Notes under the pieces: model-generated
Database searches by the model: none
Told to the model about the DNA's origin: nothing
What the model saw: only the letters and a program-made list of their open reading frames with translations
Translations under genes and position numbers: made by a program
Origin: Chamaelirium japonicum
Taxonomy: Eukaryota > Streptophyta > Magnoliopsida > Liliales > Melanthiaceae
Assembly: GCA_947650365.1 (NCBI GenBank)
Contig: OX393549.1
Location: forward strand, 96,936,014-97,000,013
Length of the DNA: 64,000 bases
Direction: 5' to 3'
Shown: positions 59,743 through 63,071 of the stretch, one piece after another
How positions within the stretch are numbered: position 1 is the first letter of the stretch
Layout of the letters: each line of letters begins with the position of its first letter

Positions 59743-61312
59743 GGATTATATCAATATAATGCAGAAAACTCACTAGATCAATTCGAAAAGTCCTCGGATG
59801 AGATCATGACATCATGTACATCCCCTATGATTTTGGCAAAAACAAGATTAAAATAAAGTGCAAAAAATAAGCCAAAAACATGGAAAATAGGCCAAAAACG
59901 AAAATAAACAACTGAATATACCAATAATGGTAATGTCCTCCAAGTATAAATAAAGACAATAATACAGACTCTGACATTGATCTGGTGATGCGGCGATGAT
60001 TATGCTGTAGAAGAGCTTTTCGGCTTCATGACTCCGAACGATATGACAATCTCAGAAAGAAACATAAAATTGGGATTTTGAGTATCTTGATTCCTCTTTT
60101 TGAGAGAAACCCTAGAAAACGTTGGCTTCGAGCCCTCCACGGTTCCACCTCATTCCCTGGCTTCACCTCGAGAAAGGCTTTTGGGCTTCATGACTTCGAA
60201 CGATCTGACAATCTCAGAAAGAAACACATAAAATTGAGATTCTGAGTATTTTGATTCCTCTTTGTGAGATAAACCCTAGAAGACGTTGGCTTCGAGCCCT
60301 CATCCTCATTCCCTGGCTTCACCTCATAAAGAGCTTTTGGGCTTCATGACTCCGAATGATCTGACAATCTCATCTACCGTCCTTGCTCCACGAGAGGATT
60401 GGATGACGACTTCTTGCACCTACAGCGGATCTCATCCCAGGCATTATCCTTCTTCTTCATATCTGCTATATCTTTGTTTTAGTTGTTTCTATCATCTTCC
60501 ATCATCATCACCCCTGTCCTACGCCTTCTGCCACCCCTTTTTATTGCTGGGATAATGCCCAAGTAACCGTTACTCGATCCTTGATCAATCGGTGCTGATG
60601 TGATCTTGTAATTGAAAACTGCTTGCTCTTTACTAGAATCAGCACACAAATCGGACCATAACTTCATTTCCAATGATCTAATCAAACCTCAAATATGGAT
60701 AAGTCCTTCCTCACATCAAGACCTTCACCCCCACCAATTTTCGTCAAGTTCAGAATACTGAACACATGAAAAGATGAAAATACCTCTGGCTGTCGTCATT
60801 TACAAATTTCACTAAATCCCTCCCAAACCTGGTGTAGGTCCTCCCTTGCCTACATCAAAAACCTTGAAAAATCTTTATCTACAAAAATTCATTACACAAA
60901 TACATGAACATGCAAGTGATCATTTTACTTGTAGAAATTCATTAATTACTCTTAACCACAATGCTCAAATGTATATGTAGATAATTTTTTTCAGTTTTAC
61001 CATGGGTGTTGAACTTGAATGTGCTTTCGCTAACATCATGTTTTCCATAGTCGAATGACAGTCGGAAAAATGATAGAGCTTCTCGGTGGCAAAGCTGGGG
61101 TTTCAACTGGAAGATTTCATTTTGGCAGTGCTTTTGGGGAACGAAGTGGCCATGCAGATAAGGTTGAAGACATAAGGTATGCTAATCTTCTACTTAACCA
61201 ATTACCATCCTGCTCTAACCATGATGTTATGCTTATACTTTTTTGGTCCATAACAGTTACACTCTGGTGAAGCATGGGTTTAGCTATAGTGGGAAGGACT
61301 TCATCTATTCAG
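7757..61312 (+). CDS. NRPC2: DNA-directed RNA polymerase III subunit RPC2, 12 exons (central to C-terminal part)
   Basis: This is the second-largest catalytic subunit of nuclear RNA polymerase III, which makes tRNAs, 5S rRNA and U6. Twelve exons join in frame: 7757-7861, 7946-8026, 8120-8290, 8381-8425, 17581-17658, 17732-17871, 17959-18037, 25544-25668, 25763-25898, 25984-26114, 61051-61176 and 61257-61312. Together they encode 424 residues plus one base. Diagnostic RPB2-family blocks are [86 protein letters not shown] with the invariant lysines near the active centre, and [20 protein letters not shown]. The wording ([18 protein letters not shown]) fits Pol III rather than Pol I, II, IV or V. 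No stop or frameshift is seen. The N-terminal half and the last exons are outside the window or unrecognised. Confidence 0.95.
7946..8026 (+). CDS. NRPC2: NRPC2 exon b
   Basis: It has 27 codons, [19 protein letters not shown] then VNEENNAL, phase 0. Donor is GTTAGT. The intron before it is only 84 bp. Confidence 0.93.
8120..8290 (+). CDS. NRPC2: NRPC2 exon c
   Basis: It has 57 codons. It starts [19 protein letters not shown], an acidic variable loop, and continues into the conserved [20 protein letters not shown] and [12 protein letters not shown] blocks. Donor is GTTTGG, phase 0. Confidence 0.94.
8381..8425 (+). CDS. NRPC2: NRPC2 exon d (GC donor)
   Basis: It has 15 codons, [15 protein letters not shown], phase 0. 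The donor is CAG|GCAAGT, a GC-AG intron start with otherwise strong consensus; it opens the 9.2-kb intron. The reading frame continues exactly at 17581. Confidence 0.92.
8426..11108. other. Start of 9.2-kb NRPC2 intron, no gene
   Basis: No coding similarity is seen. Short poly-T and poly-A runs are scattered through it. The end of the stretch, about 10920-11108, resembles a copia LTR U5 region ahead of the primer site at 11134, but its left end cannot be fixed. Confidence 0.5.
13630..14515 (+). repeat. Probable LTR of a second copia nested in the decayed one
   Basis: This non-coding block lies between copia reverse transcriptase and a gag remnant. It carries a clear TATA-like CCCTATATATATGGG near 14310. 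Short repeated TTCGAAC/TTCGGACC words occur at 13985-14205. It ends near CCCCCAAACCCTCCTACA followed by TTGGTATTGA, a weak primer-site match. No matching partner repeat is present, so the boundaries are approximate. Confidence 0.45.
14516..15300 (+). pseudogene. gag remnant with zinc-knuckle trace
   Basis: Around 14920-15160 the + strand reads [20 protein letters not shown] and then, across frames, CFECLGYG...AAC...NHKKP. This is the Gag C-terminus and CCHC knuckle typical of copia elements. Frames shift at least twice. It belongs to the element nested in the older copia, since Pol of the older copy resumes at about 15440. The apparent 198-codon frame on the other strand here is an antisense shadow. 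Confidence 0.55.
16061..17580. other. Remainder of NRPC2 intron, no gene
   Basis: Unassigned intronic sequence. An A/T-rich palindrome near 16906-16931 (TAGATTATTCGATAATCGAA and its complement) is the only marked local structure. It ends in a pyrimidine-rich acceptor ...GTTTTTACAG. Confidence 0.5.
17581..17658 (+). CDS. NRPC2: NRPC2 exon e
   Basis: It has 26 codons, [20 protein letters not shown] then TKVIEL, phase 0. Acceptor is TTTTACAG, donor is GTTTGT. Confidence 0.94.
17732..17871 (+). CDS. NRPC2: NRPC2 exon f
   Basis: It begins [20 protein letters not shown] and includes [20 protein letters not shown]. It ends ATG AAA AA with donor GTACTC, phase 2. The open frame that continues past 17871 is intron read-through. 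Confidence 0.94.
17959..18037 (+). CDS. NRPC2: NRPC2 exon g
   Basis: The first base completes the split lysine codon. It then encodes [20 protein letters not shown] and KIPSMQ. Donor is GTATGG, phase 0. Confidence 0.92.
18218..19010. repeat. AT-rich interspersed repeat, copy B
   Basis: It is the inverted counterpart of 4340-5180. It starts near CAAGGTTCGAAATTTTC and ends near TTATATGTAAATAAGCTGCT. Downstream, 19040-19200, is a separate dense run of AAATATC/CGAAATTTC words. Confidence 0.6.
19016..19571. other. Non-coding intronic stretch
   Basis: It is rich in short palindromic words such as TCGTGATATATCACGATA at 19132-19149. No gene is seen. The TATTT at 19567-19571 is the left target duplication of the solo LTR. 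Confidence 0.5.
19572..20805 (-). repeat. Solo LTR of the gypsy family (copy 2)
   Basis: This is a single 1234-bp LTR homologous to 1013-2227, with TG...CA ends and a perfect 5-bp duplication TATTT (19567-19571 and 20806-20810). There is no interior, so it is the product of LTR-LTR recombination. The orientation is antisense to NRPC2. Confidence 0.9.
20811..21036. other. Very AT-rich spacer
   Basis: It consists almost entirely of A and T, with TATATA runs around 20950-21020 and seven T at 21030-21036, possibly the poly(A) end of the adjacent LINE. Confidence 0.5.
21278..21699. mobile_element. hAT-type MITE nested in LINE copy 1
   Basis: The 422-bp element has inverted ends CATAGTTACCAA on both sides and a perfect 8-bp duplication GTCCAGAG at 21270-21277 and 21700-21707. 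Excising it in silico rejoins the LINE reading region near SLWTIW. The interior has CGTATAAAACACG-type words and poly-T/poly-A arms, with no coding capacity. The termini resemble those of the hAT element at 30614-34390. Confidence 0.9.
21799..23959 (-). pseudogene. LINE ORF2 pseudogene (reverse transcriptase), copy 1
   Basis: Reverse transcriptase fragments sit in three frames. The segment 23959-23264 carries [55 protein letters not shown] and [13 protein letters not shown]. The segment 23218-22868 carries [14 protein letters not shown] and the catalytic box [11 protein letters not shown]. The segment 22158-21799 holds the post-RT region with [12 protein letters not shown]. Frames change near 23260, 22860 and 22160, and there are stops, including one just upstream of 23959, so it is dead. 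In an active L1 this protein nicks target DNA and copies the RNA there. Confidence 0.88.
24150..24620 (+). mobile_element. Rearranged copia scrap: inverted LTR end joined to integrase region
   Basis: The positions 24152-24226 are the reverse complement of the first part of an LTR like that at 48060, recognisable by GGGACTCAAGCCCAATATAT. From about 24220 the sequence is sense-strand internal copia corresponding to about residues 708-805 of the intact polyprotein. It reads [20 protein letters not shown] and [12 protein letters not shown]. The coding part has no stop until 24513 and differs at about six of some 73 residues from the intact copy. Confidence 0.85.
24625..25543. other. Non-coding NRPC2 intron
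   Basis: A CGAAAC/AAACCAA-rich block lies at 24690-24790. Otherwise it is unremarkable, and it ends in acceptor ..CCATACAG. Confidence 0.5.
25544..25668 (+). CDS. NRPC2: NRPC2 exon h
   Basis: It encodes [40 protein letters not shown] and D. It ends in phase 2 (AA|) with donor GTATGG. The reading frame that runs on to 25765 is intron. Confidence 0.93.
25763..25898 (+). CDS. NRPC2: NRPC2 exon i
   Basis: The first base completes the split codon. It then encodes [40 protein letters not shown] and TRRPE. Donor is GTTAGA. The intron before it is 94 bp. Confidence 0.93.
25984..26114 (+). CDS. NRPC2: NRPC2 exon j (active-centre lysines)
   Basis: It encodes [40 protein letters not shown] and GFP, ending AG| (phase 2) with donor GTAATA. 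The two lysines of [12 protein letters not shown] are near-invariant in cellular RNA polymerase beta-like subunits. The next exon is 34.9 kb away. Confidence 0.95.
26115..26784. other. Start of 34.9-kb NRPC2 intron
   Basis: No gene is seen. A short direct repeat of AAGATTAACTTCACAG occurs at about 26479 and 26512, flanking an A-rich run. Confidence 0.5.
26793..27220. mobile_element. Probable hAT MITE with GCCTAGG arrays
   Basis: The 428-bp block ends in ...GAACACTG (CAGTGTTC read inwards) on the right and begins CAATGTAAAG on the left. It is flanked by GGTAGTTG (26785-26792) and GGTAATTG (27221-27228), seven of eight identical. The subterminal regions are packed with GCCTAGG and complement words (26850-26870 and 27090-27205), typical of non-autonomous hAT elements. 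It has no coding capacity. Confidence 0.65.
27229..28440. other. Non-coding intron, repeat-like
   Basis: No gene is seen. The stretch 28005-28120 has alternating TTTTGGTTTTGG and GGCCTGAACC words, the look of decayed short TEs. Confidence 0.45.
28441..29128. repeat. Inverted-ended repeat with GTGTCCG/CGGACAC words
   Basis: The left end GAAGCACGAACAC and the right end GTGTCGGTGCTTC form inverted termini. The left third is an irregular array of CCGGACAC words, and the right end has GTGTCG words. The middle contains two imperfect copies of a 120-140 bp unit (28650-28775 and 28785-28910) in opposite arrangement. No clear target duplication was found. It is probably a non-autonomous DNA transposon. 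Confidence 0.5.
29129..29571. other. Non-coding, GGCCCGG-rich then CT-rich
   Basis: It holds short GC-rich words (GGCCCGGG) to 29310, then unassigned sequence ending in CTCTTCTCCTC, which recurs at 40134-40144. Confidence 0.45.
30074..30153. repeat. (TA)40 microsatellite
   Basis: Eighty bases of pure TA repeat. It lies between the GTGTCGAC-rich segments at 29885-29940 and 30155-30240. Confidence 0.95.
30614..34390 (-). mobile_element. hAT transposon with transposase pseudogene, nested in LINE copy 2
   Basis: The 3777-bp element has 12-bp inverted ends CATAGTCACAAA and 8-bp flanks CCTTCTCC (30606-30613) and CCTTCGCC (34391-34398), seven of eight identical. The subterminal regions are crowded with AAAATCGG/GAAAAAGTTCGG words, as in hAT elements. 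It encodes a transposase on the - strand. It sits in the leader/ORF1 region of the LINE, so it is younger than the LINE. Confidence 0.92.
31144..33292 (-). pseudogene. hAT transposase (BED finger, DUF659, hATC), two nonsense mutations
   Basis: Start [20 protein letters not shown] at 33292 leads into a BED-type zinc finger (C..C then H, about residues 20-45). A Ser/Thr-rich linker and the RNase-H-like core follow, with [12 protein letters not shown] and [12 protein letters not shown], the two catalytic aspartates. The C-terminal dimerisation region has [10 protein letters not shown], whose Glu is the third catalytic residue, followed by [10 protein letters not shown]. The tail is acidic. An intron at about 31575-31700 separates the last exon. 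In-frame stops at about 32755 (TAA) and 31939 (TGA, at a position usually Trp) interrupt an otherwise aligned frame. An active protein would excise and reinsert the element in the nucleus; this copy should not. Confidence 0.9.
34391..36245 (+). pseudogene. LINE ORF1 (nucleic-acid-binding protein) pseudogene, copy 2
   Basis: It includes a Pro/Ser-rich N-terminal region (34600-34790). Two CCHC-type knuckles follow around 34797-34900; the second, [14 protein letters not shown], is intact and the first has an internal stop. After them comes a DUF4283-like segment including [14 protein letters not shown] near 35127. A frame change near 35282 leads to the stretch [19 protein letters not shown], and a second near 35750 leads to an acidic Pro-rich tail to about 36160. 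The 5' part of ORF1 lies left of the hAT insertion and is unclear. ORF1 products of L1 elements coat the RNA. Confidence 0.75.
36246..39803 (+). pseudogene. LINE ORF2 (endonuclease, reverse transcriptase) pseudogene, copy 2
   Basis: It starts with MKILSWNIR and then shifts frame near 36270. Endonuclease motifs are LVCLQETK (36336), [10 protein letters not shown] (36558), LCGDFNV (36656), [10 protein letters not shown] (36834) and SDHVPLLLD (36912). Reverse transcriptase motifs are GAPGPDGF (37600), SFIKGRL-like [12 protein letters not shown] (37878), [19 protein letters not shown] (37974), [13 protein letters not shown] (38150) and [12 protein letters not shown] (38287). The C-terminal zinc-binding segment is [20 protein letters not shown] (39497). 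Stops at about 36962, 37193, 37287 and 38056 and frame changes near 37650, 38390, 38760 and 39460 make it inactive. Confidence 0.9.
40134..41210 (-). pseudogene. LINE 5' remnant: ORF1 DUF4283-like part and start of endonuclease
   Basis: On the - strand, 41208-40864 reads through [20 protein letters not shown] and [15 protein letters not shown], resembling the DUF4283 part of LINE or retroelement ORF1. Further on, at about 40438-40310, is an endonuclease start: MKIMS, a TGA where Trp is usual, [13 protein letters not shown], then [13 protein letters not shown]. The sequence then becomes unrecognisable. It represents a different LINE from the three full copies and is oppositely oriented to copy 2. 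Confidence 0.6.
41205..41840. repeat. Non-autonomous element with GACTAGTC subterminal words
   Basis: Clusters of GACTAGTC, GACTAG and variants lie at 41222-41290 and again at 41755-41815, around an AT-rich core. Such bipartite subterminal arrays are typical of non-autonomous hAT elements. A G-rich tract, GGAAGGGGGGAGGGGGGAGG, lies at 41709-41728. I could not settle the exact ends or a target duplication. Confidence 0.5.
41841..42627. other. No gene recognised
   Basis: Unassigned. A short direct duplication of AAGAAGGG..CGA.GCAGCTACTAAA occurs at 42205-42226 and 42242-42264. It ends in AGATA at 42623-42627, the left target duplication of the next element. Confidence 0.5.
42628..43111 (-). 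repeat. 3' LTR of gag-only element
   Basis: It is 484 bp, TG...CA on the - strand (TGATGTGATCC to CTGCATCA). It carries a CTATTTAAAGG promoter-like box near 42909. The gag stop codon lies within its first bases. Confidence 0.9.
43104..43916 (-). CDS. Gag-like protein of TR-GAG element
   Basis: The ORF has 270 codons from ATG at 43916. The first 90 residues match the retrotransposon Gag fold: [20 protein letters not shown], then [16 protein letters not shown] and a helix ending [17 protein letters not shown]. This is followed by a Pro/Ser/Glu-rich stretch (about residues 88-150) and a tail without a zinc knuckle. The start may be further upstream, because the frame is open back through [11 protein letters not shown]. 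The stop, TGA, lies inside the 3' LTR, so the last codons overlap the LTR edge. The reading frame is intact. Its role would be particle assembly in cooperation with a helper element. Family placement is by motif only. Confidence 0.75.
   Translation of the reverse strand: MDAKMQGLIRCHQGNNSVYEYTSAFYRRMIRYGFSEKDFLAVVLYVRGLRSDIKGQFSPRSWRDLDEAYEIACGIEWELQHMASSLAASTDESPPPALSAEPSPPTELPLVVSLVDSSPPVPPPADELPLPEDLLPPAMLPPTADSFEEVSLAELQHIDFLGLDRLLVPTVFVQLYLRSGEPMFELPQRSDITIRLCRLPQHHFGVCFPIDGSDTFSWDPGGNFGIVRHHLLGLHHQLLTTDTTSAKTSMMIMLYRMNSRASSSQRKRMM
43917..44887 (-). other. Leader of gag-only element
   Basis: It is non-coding or possibly an upstream gag exon. Long CTTT/TTTCTT tracts on the + strand (purine-rich on the element strand) lie at 44385-44500 and 44700-44770. 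The long + strand ORF here is an artefact of those tracts. Confidence 0.5.
44888..44899 (-). other. Primer-binding site of gag-only element
   Basis: TGGTATCAGAGC on the - strand, tRNA-iMet type. It is separated by AGT from the 5' LTR, the same spacing as in the gypsy element at 998-1012. Confidence 0.9.
44903..45385 (-). repeat. 5' LTR of gag-only element
   Basis: It is 483 bp, about 98% identical by eye to 42628-43111, and is followed by AGATA. Confidence 0.9.
45386..48059. other. No gene recognised (2.7 kb of intron)
   Basis: The 46330-46990 part is leader- or LTR-like: AAACCCTA, a CT-rich block, and inverted words CCAAGCAAGCC near 46377 and GGCTTGCTTGG near 46983. The 47390-47900 part is rich in AAATTTC/CGAAAT words resembling other decayed short elements here. 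The copia element at 48060 inserted into this stretch. Confidence 0.45.
48060..48189 (+). repeat. 5' LTR (130 bp) with promoter
   Basis: TGTTAATG to CCTAACA. GGGTCGGGTTTACTGTATA occurs twice (48078-48096 and 48100-48118). The second copy runs into TGTATATATATTGGG, a TATA box, near 48113. No base difference from 53178-53307 was seen. Confidence 0.95.
48190..48201 (+). other. Primer-binding site (tRNA-iMet)
   Basis: TGGTATCAGAGC begins immediately after the LTR with no spacer. It is complementary to the 3' end of plant initiator-Met tRNA. Confidence 0.95.
48202..48796 (+). repeat. C-rich leader with degenerate tandem repeats
   Basis: The leader is almost free of A-rich sequence. From about 48330 to 48780 it is built of variants of CCCCCTCCCGGACCCCCTACA-like units of roughly 30-36 bases, preceded by CTCCGGCTGCACCTC repeats. 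The complementary strand has many runs of three or more G. There are no introns or obvious upstream ORFs. The polyprotein ATG follows in context CCTCCATGG. Confidence 0.85.
48797..53164 (+). CDS. copia Gag-Pol polyprotein, intact
   Basis: It has 1455 codons without a break. The order is: Gag (UBN2 type) with CCHC knuckle [14 protein letters not shown] (about residues 261-274); aspartic protease [11 protein letters not shown] (about 378); GAG-pre-integrase [10 protein letters not shown] (about 512); integrase with [15 protein letters not shown] and [10 protein letters not shown] carrying the D-D-E triad (about 574, 637, 674); a Pro-rich linker (about 816-856); reverse transcriptase WKSIFKVK-region, [14 protein letters not shown] (about 1054) and [12 protein letters not shown] (about 1138); RNase [10 protein letters not shown] (about 1304) and [11 protein letters not shown] (about 1342). 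The order protease-integrase-RT-RNase H defines copia. The start codon has good context and directly follows the leader. The ORF is GC-rich, unlike its AT-rich surroundings. Confidence 0.97.
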   Translation: MASPAVPSVVAISPPLKAVAFQLSSAGDWPDWSLTVEADLSSRDLWGHITGEDTPSTDYSGSSSVSSDAASSAATATTATTVAALTWRRHDQAIRAYLLASVARPLLAPIGRLPTARAMWEYLRDRFLPRGGARRHQLICDSQSARQGERTIQDFFSQMSAYWHELDSLIPERCACPRSRDFQCYLDEGHLHQFLAALRPEFALIAAQLLHREPLPRLEDTLLALVDEETRLQTQGARPPPLAPSSDSVLAAGFSDEAVFCHYCKEPGHMKRECPTRPPRNPRWGPDERASRWTSSSRDDRRGNRGGRNCGRGSSSFRHFGGTAATAEASTLPTAPTAPSPPEPDHLQHLEELLLRHIASTGSATAHGLSATSGTTAPWIFDSGASCHLTFDSTVLTDCSPTTTHQEVRTADGTLVPIPQCGSITTTSDPSGRLTLSHVHHAPRLNINLISISSLCDSGLTVTFTPSVCVVQDSRTGQRIGLGRRAGGLYQLDHLHVSSVASVMSVTSDADLWHRRLGHISSDRLKSVFRSGALGRASFSPLSVCTGCRLAKHLALPFSASTSQSVALFDLVHSDIWGPAPVASLSGYMYYVCFIDDYSRCTWVYLMHHRSEIPDIYRRFTAMIHTQFGRRIKTFRSDCAKEYLSSEMCEILHSHGTLHQQSCPHTHEQNGVAERKHRHVLETARALLLSASVPHSYWAEAVMTVVHLINITPSSALSGATPYERLHSSPPDYSLLRTFGCTCFVLLPPHERTKLSARSVRCVHLGLSREHKGYRCYDPLARRIRVSRHVSFVEDVPYFSPESRDLSLPPASSSSHLHIPVLPPVSVAPSTPTPPPPPPPPPPLCPSPPPPPPVTHVYVRRSAAPPASVHTGTPSPDAAAPSSPVVDPAPVRRYPAREHHPPARYDYSPDRFGYSVSPFDSPDSSGYSASVSYSPSFQAFLTAIHTHREPRSYREAALHPEWRQTMSVELEAFQRTQTWELVPCPSGVVPVSCKWIFKVKTRPDGSIERHKARLIARGFSQEYGIDYEETFAPVARMTTVRTLLAVAAARGWSLHQMDVTNAFLHGDLSEEVYMAPPPGTSVPPGHVCRLRRAIYGLKQAPRAWFERFRSAVLAAGFVERHSDYALFTRSSSQGIAVLLLYVDDMIITGDDSATIAFLQRHLQSQFEMKDLGSLRYFLGLEIARSSRGLLVSQQKYISDILADAALTDTRTADTPMELNLKLLATDGEPLQDVSRYQRLVGMLVYLTMTRPDIAHVVGIVSQFVQAPRSVHHAAVLRIIRYLRGTITRSLLFPSTSPLVLRAYSDADWAGDADTRRSTTGYCVFLGDSLVSWRSKKQESVARSSTEAEYRAMASTTAEIVWLRRLLLDLGVVISGPTPLFCDNRSAIQIASNPVFHERTKHIEVDCHYVRQAFIDHTISLPFIRSSEQTADFLTKPLTTARFRHFLGKLSVHDPP
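53165..53177 (+). other. Polypurine-tract region
   Basis: GACGGGGAG just before the right LTR is the likely plus-strand primer. It lies four codons past the stop. Confidence 0.65.
53178..53307 (+). repeat. 3' LTR (130 bp)
   Basis: Identical to 48060-48189 as far as I can read. It is followed by GACCA. Confidence 0.95.
53308..55763. other. No gene recognised (2.5 kb of intron)
   Basis: AT-rich to about 54930. The 55240-55440 part is GC-rich with many CGCCGC words but no credible protein. A perfect hairpin lies at 55045-55091. Confidence 0.5.
55045..55091. repeat. 18-bp perfect hairpin
   Basis: AATTTGAAATGTTGTGGA (55045-55062) and its exact complement (55074-55091) are separated by an 11-base loop, with two further G-T pairs possible at the base. 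The function is unknown. Confidence 0.8.
55782..58894 (-). mobile_element. 5'-truncated L1-type LINE with open ORF2 (copy 3)
   Basis: It is flanked by an 18-bp duplication TATATGCAGCAGATTTTC (55764-55781 and 58895-58912). A 25-base poly-T (55782-55806) is its poly(A) tail. A hairpin CCTCTCC-GAGGA-GGAGAGG lies at 55815-55833. It lacks ORF1 and most of the endonuclease, beginning at the last endonuclease residues. The antisense orientation relative to NRPC2, the long poly(A) and the perfect duplication mark it as the youngest LINE here. Confidence 0.95.
55887..58894 (-). pseudogene. LINE ORF2 fragment, open through its whole length
   Basis: The frame is open from the truncation point to the stop at 55887, about 1000 codons. 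It has no native start, and the ATG-like position at 58829 is a TTG. Landmarks in order: [12 protein letters not shown] (end of endonuclease), [120 protein letters not shown], the catalytic [41 protein letters not shown], and the zinc-binding tail [20 protein letters not shown]. It is truncated and therefore non-autonomous, yet no nonsense mutation is seen. Confidence 0.92.
59709..59740. repeat. (CA)16 microsatellite
   Basis: Thirty-two bases of pure CA repeat. Confidence 0.9.
60013..60385. repeat. Tandem repeat, about 2.3 units of 155-162 bp
   Basis: Units begin at about 60013, 60176 and 60331 with GCTTTTGGGCTTCATGACT-like sequence. They contain GATCTGACAATCTCAGAAAG, AACCCTAGAA and CCCTGGCTTCACCTC. 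The third unit is cut off after about 55 bases. Confidence 0.8.
61051..61176 (+). CDS. NRPC2: NRPC2 exon k
   Basis: The first base completes the serine split across the 34.9-kb intron. It then encodes [40 protein letters not shown] and I, ending AG| with donor GTATGC, phase 2. The ATG at 61055 is internal, not a start. Confidence 0.95.
61257..61312 (+). CDS. NRPC2: NRPC2 exon l
   Basis: It encodes (S)[18 protein letters not shown] plus the first base of the next Gly codon (phase 1). Acceptor is CATAACAG, donor is GTATGC. The following ITGHPLQ-type exon is not in the window. Confidence 0.94.
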
Positions 61313-61852
61313 GTATGCTAATTAGCTATATCTTTCATCAACCAAAGCAGATATAGACAGTAATAACAGTTGATACAAGATGTGGTTTTCCTAGGATTTG
61401 GTGTTTTATTATTATTGATTGGTGGAAACTGTTACAAAAACATAGCTGAAAAGGTGCAATAGCATAGCATAGCCTAAGAAACAATGGAAAATTCTAGGAT
61501 TTTGGAGATTCATTTCTTCATACATTCAATAATGTCTGGTTCACTTTATGTACATCTCAAATAAGCTTGACAAAAACTTTGTAGCCTGAAGACTTTTGTT
61601 TTGTACATATGAGTAGATTTGACTTTAGATGATGATTAGATAGTCTAAAAGAAATATTAGAAGAAGAGAAGGATAGGGGGGAAGGAATTGGCTCTCCTTC
61701 CACCATGTAAAGAAATTGCTGCTATTGACCTTCAGCTCAACCAATAAAACTCCATCCCTATATATGTCAGGAACAACATAAAGAATTTGCAGATGTGACA
61801 TTCCGTTCCCTTTGGTGAATTTGATTTCCAGAGAAGTAATCTTGGAAAATCT
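61313..61852. other. Non-coding NRPC2 intron
   Basis: No gene is seen. It ends in AATCT (61848-61852), the apparent left duplication of the solo LTR. Confidence 0.5.
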
Positions 61853-63066
61853 TGATACGCTCTGATACCAACTTGATGGGATGCGTATGCTTACTTTAAT
61901 CCAAGTGCAGAATTTAAACAATAAAAATCAGATTTCAGCACGTTACAATCAGATTTCAGCAAAGCCTATAAACACGATTCATCATTCATTCAATCCCAAT
62001 CAGATTTAAGTTAATGAAATCATAAAACTGACAATAAGAACAATAATTTCAGATTGTTATAACTGAATTCCAGCAATACTGAATAACATAATCTCAAATA
62101 AATAAGGCCAATGTCTCAATAACCAACAAAAGATCTAACGATAGAATCCTAATGGATGAGATTCTCGGGAAATCAGATATTAAGAATCCTAAGATGAAAT
62201 CAGCAATAAGGCCGGTTGGGAAAAGAAGGTTATCACATGAAAATTATCGAGGATCGATCTCACCGTGCTTTGGCCAATGCCGGCAGCTTTCCGATACTCC
62301 GTTGTTGCAGATGAAAGGCGCGGAAGGGGAGGCGTGGCTCAGAAGACGGGGTGAAGAAGCCGAGATGAGGGATCTTTGGAGACGAAGAAACTTCACGTCG
62401 ATCTTCCGTGAAGCCGTGGATGAATAGCGAGGCGACGGGGTAGAAGCTTGCGAAGGAAGAACAAGTTAGAAGTAGGGAAGATTCGTCGGAAGGGATAACC
62501 GAACAAGCGCGCACGCTTCTCCAATCTAGGGTTTCAATTTCATATTCATCTCTCCTTTCTCAATTAGGGTTTTAGATCTTATAGGGGAAACAAACAAGGG
62601 AACAAAGAAGGAAAGAAAGAGAGAGAGAGGCCGGTCGGGTAGAGAGAGAGAGAGAGCCGCGCGGATGAGAGAGGGTGTCCGCGGGAGTGAGAGAGAGGGG
62701 CCGGCCGGTTGGGAATTTTCGGCTAGGGTTTGGGTTTTTGCTCTCCATCGAATCTCATCCATTGAGATCTATCCCTAACTTAAGATCCTATGGCTAAAAA
62801 GTAAACATAGAAATGAGTCAGTTCGGCATCTGTGGCTTGAACCGGATGCGAACATGGCTCGCACCTACCCAAACCAGAAATAAAAACTGAAATAACTAAC
62901 GATCCGTTGGTCGGATCGAAATAAAGTAAAAACCAAAACTGTGGGGCTTCGATTAAGCTTTCCACTGATGCAGACGGATCGACGATCGGGTTCCTGGATC
63001 TCCGACGCGGATGAAAATACGCCATCAGCTGTAGAAAAACTGCACGTAGTAGGCTCGTCTGCATCA
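61853..63066 (-). repeat. Solo LTR of the gypsy family (copy 3), with primer-site extension
   Basis: The LTR body, 61873-63066, is homologous to 1013-2227. It is preceded by 20 bases, TGATACGCTCTGATACCAAC, that contain the complement of the primer-binding site. AATCT occurs directly before 61853 and directly after 63066 (63067-63071), so the extension appears to be part of the inserted unit. There is no other internal sequence. Confidence 0.75.
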
Positions 63067-63071
63067 AATCT

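Larger units (their letters stand above)
58913..61050. other. Non-coding end of the 34.9-kb NRPC2 intron
   Basis: It contains a CA microsatellite (59709-59740) and a tandem repeat (60013-60385). No gene was recognised. It ends in acceptor ..TTTCCATAG. Confidence 0.6.

Noticed and set aside
61055-61270. ATG at 61055 as the start of a short gene
   Set aside because: It is the Met in [10 protein letters not shown] of NRPC2, internal to exon k, with the preceding Ser-Arg split across the intron.
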